Shown here: positions 61,718-64,000 of the stretch, one piece after another
How the letters are laid out: every line of letters starts with the position of its first letter
Position numbering within the stretch: the first letter of the stretch is position 1
DNA from: Rutidosis leptorrhynchoides
Lineage: Eukaryota > Streptophyta > Magnoliopsida > Asterales > Asteraceae
Length of the DNA stretch: 64,000 bases
Direction of reading: 5' to 3'
Assembly (NCBI RefSeq): GCF_046630445.1
Contig: NC_092333.1
Coordinates: 707,821,001-707,885,000 of the forward strand
Translations under genes and position numbers: made by a program
Notes under the pieces: generated by a model
What the model saw: only the letters and a program-made list of their open reading frames with translations
Told to the model about the DNA's origin: nothing
The model's database searches: none

Positions 61718-64000
61718 GCAACTACAACAATCATCCCAACAACAATAATAACCGCAACAACAACAACAATCAGAAGCAGCTATGCCAAAGGTGTGAAAAG
61801 TATCACTGGGGGTTCTGCACCAAATTTTGCAACAAGTGTAAAAGAAATGGTCATAGCGCGGCGAAGTGTGAGGTCTACGGACCAGGGGTTAATAGAACAA
61901 AAGGAACAAATGGTGTCGGAACGAGTAATGGCGGAGCAAGTAGTGTCGGAGCAAGTTATGCCAATGTAGTTTGTTATAAATGTGGAAAACCGGGCCACAT
62001 TATTAGAAATTGCCCGAACCAGGAGAACACGAATGGACAAGGCCGCGGAAGAGTTTTCAATATTAATGCGGCAGAGGCACAGGAAGACCCGGAGCTTATT
62101 ACGGGTACGTTTCTTATTGACAATAAATCTGCTTACGTTTTATTTGATTCGGGTGCGGATAAAAGCTATATGAGTAGAGATTTTTGTGCTAAATTAAGTT
62201 GTCCATTGACGCCTTTGGATAGTAAATTTTTACTCGAATTAGCAAATGGTAAATTAATTTCAGCAGATAATATATGTCGGAATCGAGAAATTAAACTGGT
62301 TAGCGAAACATTTAAGATTGATTTGATACCAGTAGAGTTAGGGAGTTTTGATGTGATAATCGGTATGGACTGGTTGAAAGAAGTGAAAGCAGAGATCGTT
62401 TGTTACAAAAATGCAATTCGCATTATACGAGAAAAAGGAAAACCATTAATGGTGTACGGAGAAAAGGGCAACACGAAGCTACATCTTATTAGTAATTTGA
62501 AGGCACAAAAACTAATAAGAAAAGGTTGCTATGCTGTTCTAGCACACGTCGAGAAAGTACAAACTGAAGAAAAGAGCATCAATGATGTTCCCATTGCAAA
62601 AGAATTTCCCGATGTATTTTCGAAAGAATTACCGGGATTACCCCCACATCGATCCGTTGAATTTCAAATAGATCTTGTACCAGGAGCTGCACCAATAGCT
62701 CGTGCTCCTTACAGACTCGCACCCAGCGAGATGAAAGAACTACAAAGCCAATTACAAGAACTTTTAGAGCGTGGTTTCATTCGACCAAGCACATCACCGT
62801 GGGGAGCTCCTGTTTTGTTTGTCAAGAAGAAAGATGGTACATTCAGGTTGTGTATCGACTACCGAGAGTTGAACAAACTTACCATCAAGAACCGCTACCC
62901 ACTACCGAGAATCGATGACTTATTTGATCAACTACAAGGCTCGTCTGTTTATTCAAAGATTGACTTACGTTCCGGGTATCATCAAATTCGGGTGAAAGAA
63001 GATGATATTCCAAAGACTGCTTTCAGAACACGTTACGGTCATTACGAGTTTATGGTCATTCCGTTTGGTTTAACTAATGCACCAGCTGTGTTCATGGACC
63101 TTATGAACCGAGTGTGTGGACCATACCTTGACAAGTTTGTCATTGTTTTCATTGATGACATACTTATTTACTCAAAGAATGACCAAGAACACGGTGAACA
63201 TTTGAGAAAAGTGTTAGAAGTATTGAGGAAGGAAGAATTGTACGCTAAGTTTTCAAAGTGTGCATTTTGGTTGGAAGAAGTTCAATTCCTCGGTCACATA
63301 GTGAACAAAGAAGGTATTAAGGTGGATCCGGCAAAGATAGAAACTGTTGAAAAGTGGGAAACCCCGAAAACTCCGAAACACATACGCCAGTTTTTAGGAC
63401 TAGCTGGTTACTACAGAAGGTTCATCCAAGACTTTTCCAGAATAGCAAAACCCTTGACTGCATTAACGCATAAAGGGAAGAAATTTGAATGGAATGATGA
63501 ACAAGAGAAAGCGTTTCAGTTATTGAAGAAAAAGCTAACTACGGCACCTATATTGTCATTGCCTGAAGGGAATGATGATTTTGTGATTTATTGTGACGCA
63601 TCAAAGCAAGGTCTCGGTTGTGTATTAATGCAACGAACGAAGGTGATTGCTTATGCGTCTAGACAATTGAAGATTCACGAACAAAATTATATGATGCATG
63701 ATTTGGAATTAGGCGCGGTTGTTTTTGCATTAAAGACTTGGAGGCACTACTTATATGGGGTCAAAAGTATTATATATACCGACCATAAAAGTCTTCAACA
63801 CATATTTAATCAGAAACAACTGAATATGAGGCAGCGTAGGTGGATTGAATTATTGAATGATTACGACTTTGAGATTCGTTACCACCCGGGGAAGGCAAAT
63901 GTGGTAGCCGATGCCTTGAGCAGGAAGGACAGAGAACCCATTCGAGTAAAATCTATGAATATAATGATTCATAATAACCTTACTACTCAAATAAAGGAGG
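60847..64000 (+). CDS. Element K gag-pol polyprotein, intact, 3'-truncated by window edge
   Basis: I read 1,051 codons from ATG 60,847 to the window end without a stop. Order: capsid-like Gag; Asn-rich tract (about 252-310); zinc knuckles at 328 ([14 protein letters not shown]) and 376 ([14 protein letters not shown]); aspartic protease with Asp-Ser-Gly at 434; RT with the first catalytic Asp at 706 and FIDD at 768-771; RNase H with Asp 917 and Asp 979, ending in ADALSRK near 1,022; then the start of integrase. Gag and Pol are one frame with no frameshift or stop, as in C and the A/B family, so protease must set the Gag:Pol ratio or another mechanism exists. It packages and copies the element RNA. 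All catalytic motifs visible are intact. Confidence 0.95.
61600..61776 (+). repeat. AAC-rich tract coding poly-Asn in gag of K
   Basis: Trinucleotide repeats including twelve consecutive AAC codons (61,681-61,716), with scattered Arg, Tyr and Pro codons. Homologous in place to 15,358-15,570 in C but different in length and interruptions. Confidence 0.92.

Larger units (their letters stand above)
55607..64000 (+). mobile_element. Element K, apparently intact Ty3/gypsy element with accessory genes
   Basis: Order: 5' LTR (55,607-58,859), intact primer site, acidic ORF, F-box ORF, leader hairpins, then a continuous gag-pol frame that runs off the window at RNase H/integrase. No coding lesion is visible. 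Relatedness to C is shown by LTR ends, acidic ORF, leader hairpin and gag. It is the youngest-looking element here. The 3' LTR is outside the window, so age and completeness cannot be tested. Confidence 0.92.

Overview
The window is a nest of plant LTR retrotransposons. I found no host gene with convincing support. The pol proteins are Ty3/gypsy type, the primer-binding sites match plant initiator-methionine tRNA, the non-coding DNA is AT-rich and most insertions have 5-bp target duplications. This points to a large, repeat-rich flowering-plant genome. The gag sequences resemble those common in Asteraceae, but that taxonomic guess rests on memory and is only moderate.

Left block (1-44,227). 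A Tat-like element F (visible 39,093-44,227, + strand) was invaded by chromovirus-like element A (1-2,033 and 34,394-39,092, +). A was invaded by its close relative B (2,034-34,393, - strand; duplication CAAGA). The right-hand LTR of B was invaded by element C (10,322-33,618, +; duplication ACTAA). C carries two further pieces: a 5'-truncated element E (18,031 to about 24,459) inside its integrase, and a 4.5-kb solo LTR D (26,221-30,759; duplication CTATG) inside its 3' LTR. The deepest chain is therefore F>A>B>C>D. F also carries a decayed, apparently intron-containing gene on the opposite strand, with its own TATA box.

Right block (44,228-64,000). The 3' end of element G is cut by element H (- strand). 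The integrase of H holds solo LTR I (48,908-55,424, duplication TTCCA), which holds solo LTR J (53,142-55,107, duplication TATTA). H is also cut by element K (55,607 to beyond the window, +).

K is the one element that looks intact. After a 3.25-kb 5' LTR and primer site it has an acidic ORF, an F-box protein ORF and then an uninterrupted gag-pol frame that runs off the window. C, a relative of K, keeps the acidic ORF (broken) but lacks the F-box ORF. All other pol copies carry stops or frameshifts.

Two non-coding patterns deserve most attention. First, the LTRs of B, A and J contain arrays of short hairpins in which the loop is nearly constant but the stem sequences change together. Second, LTRs of several otherwise different families share a block with a small hairpin, a splice-acceptor-like TTCTCAG and the motif CTTCCGCT, facing an upstream splice-donor-like site.
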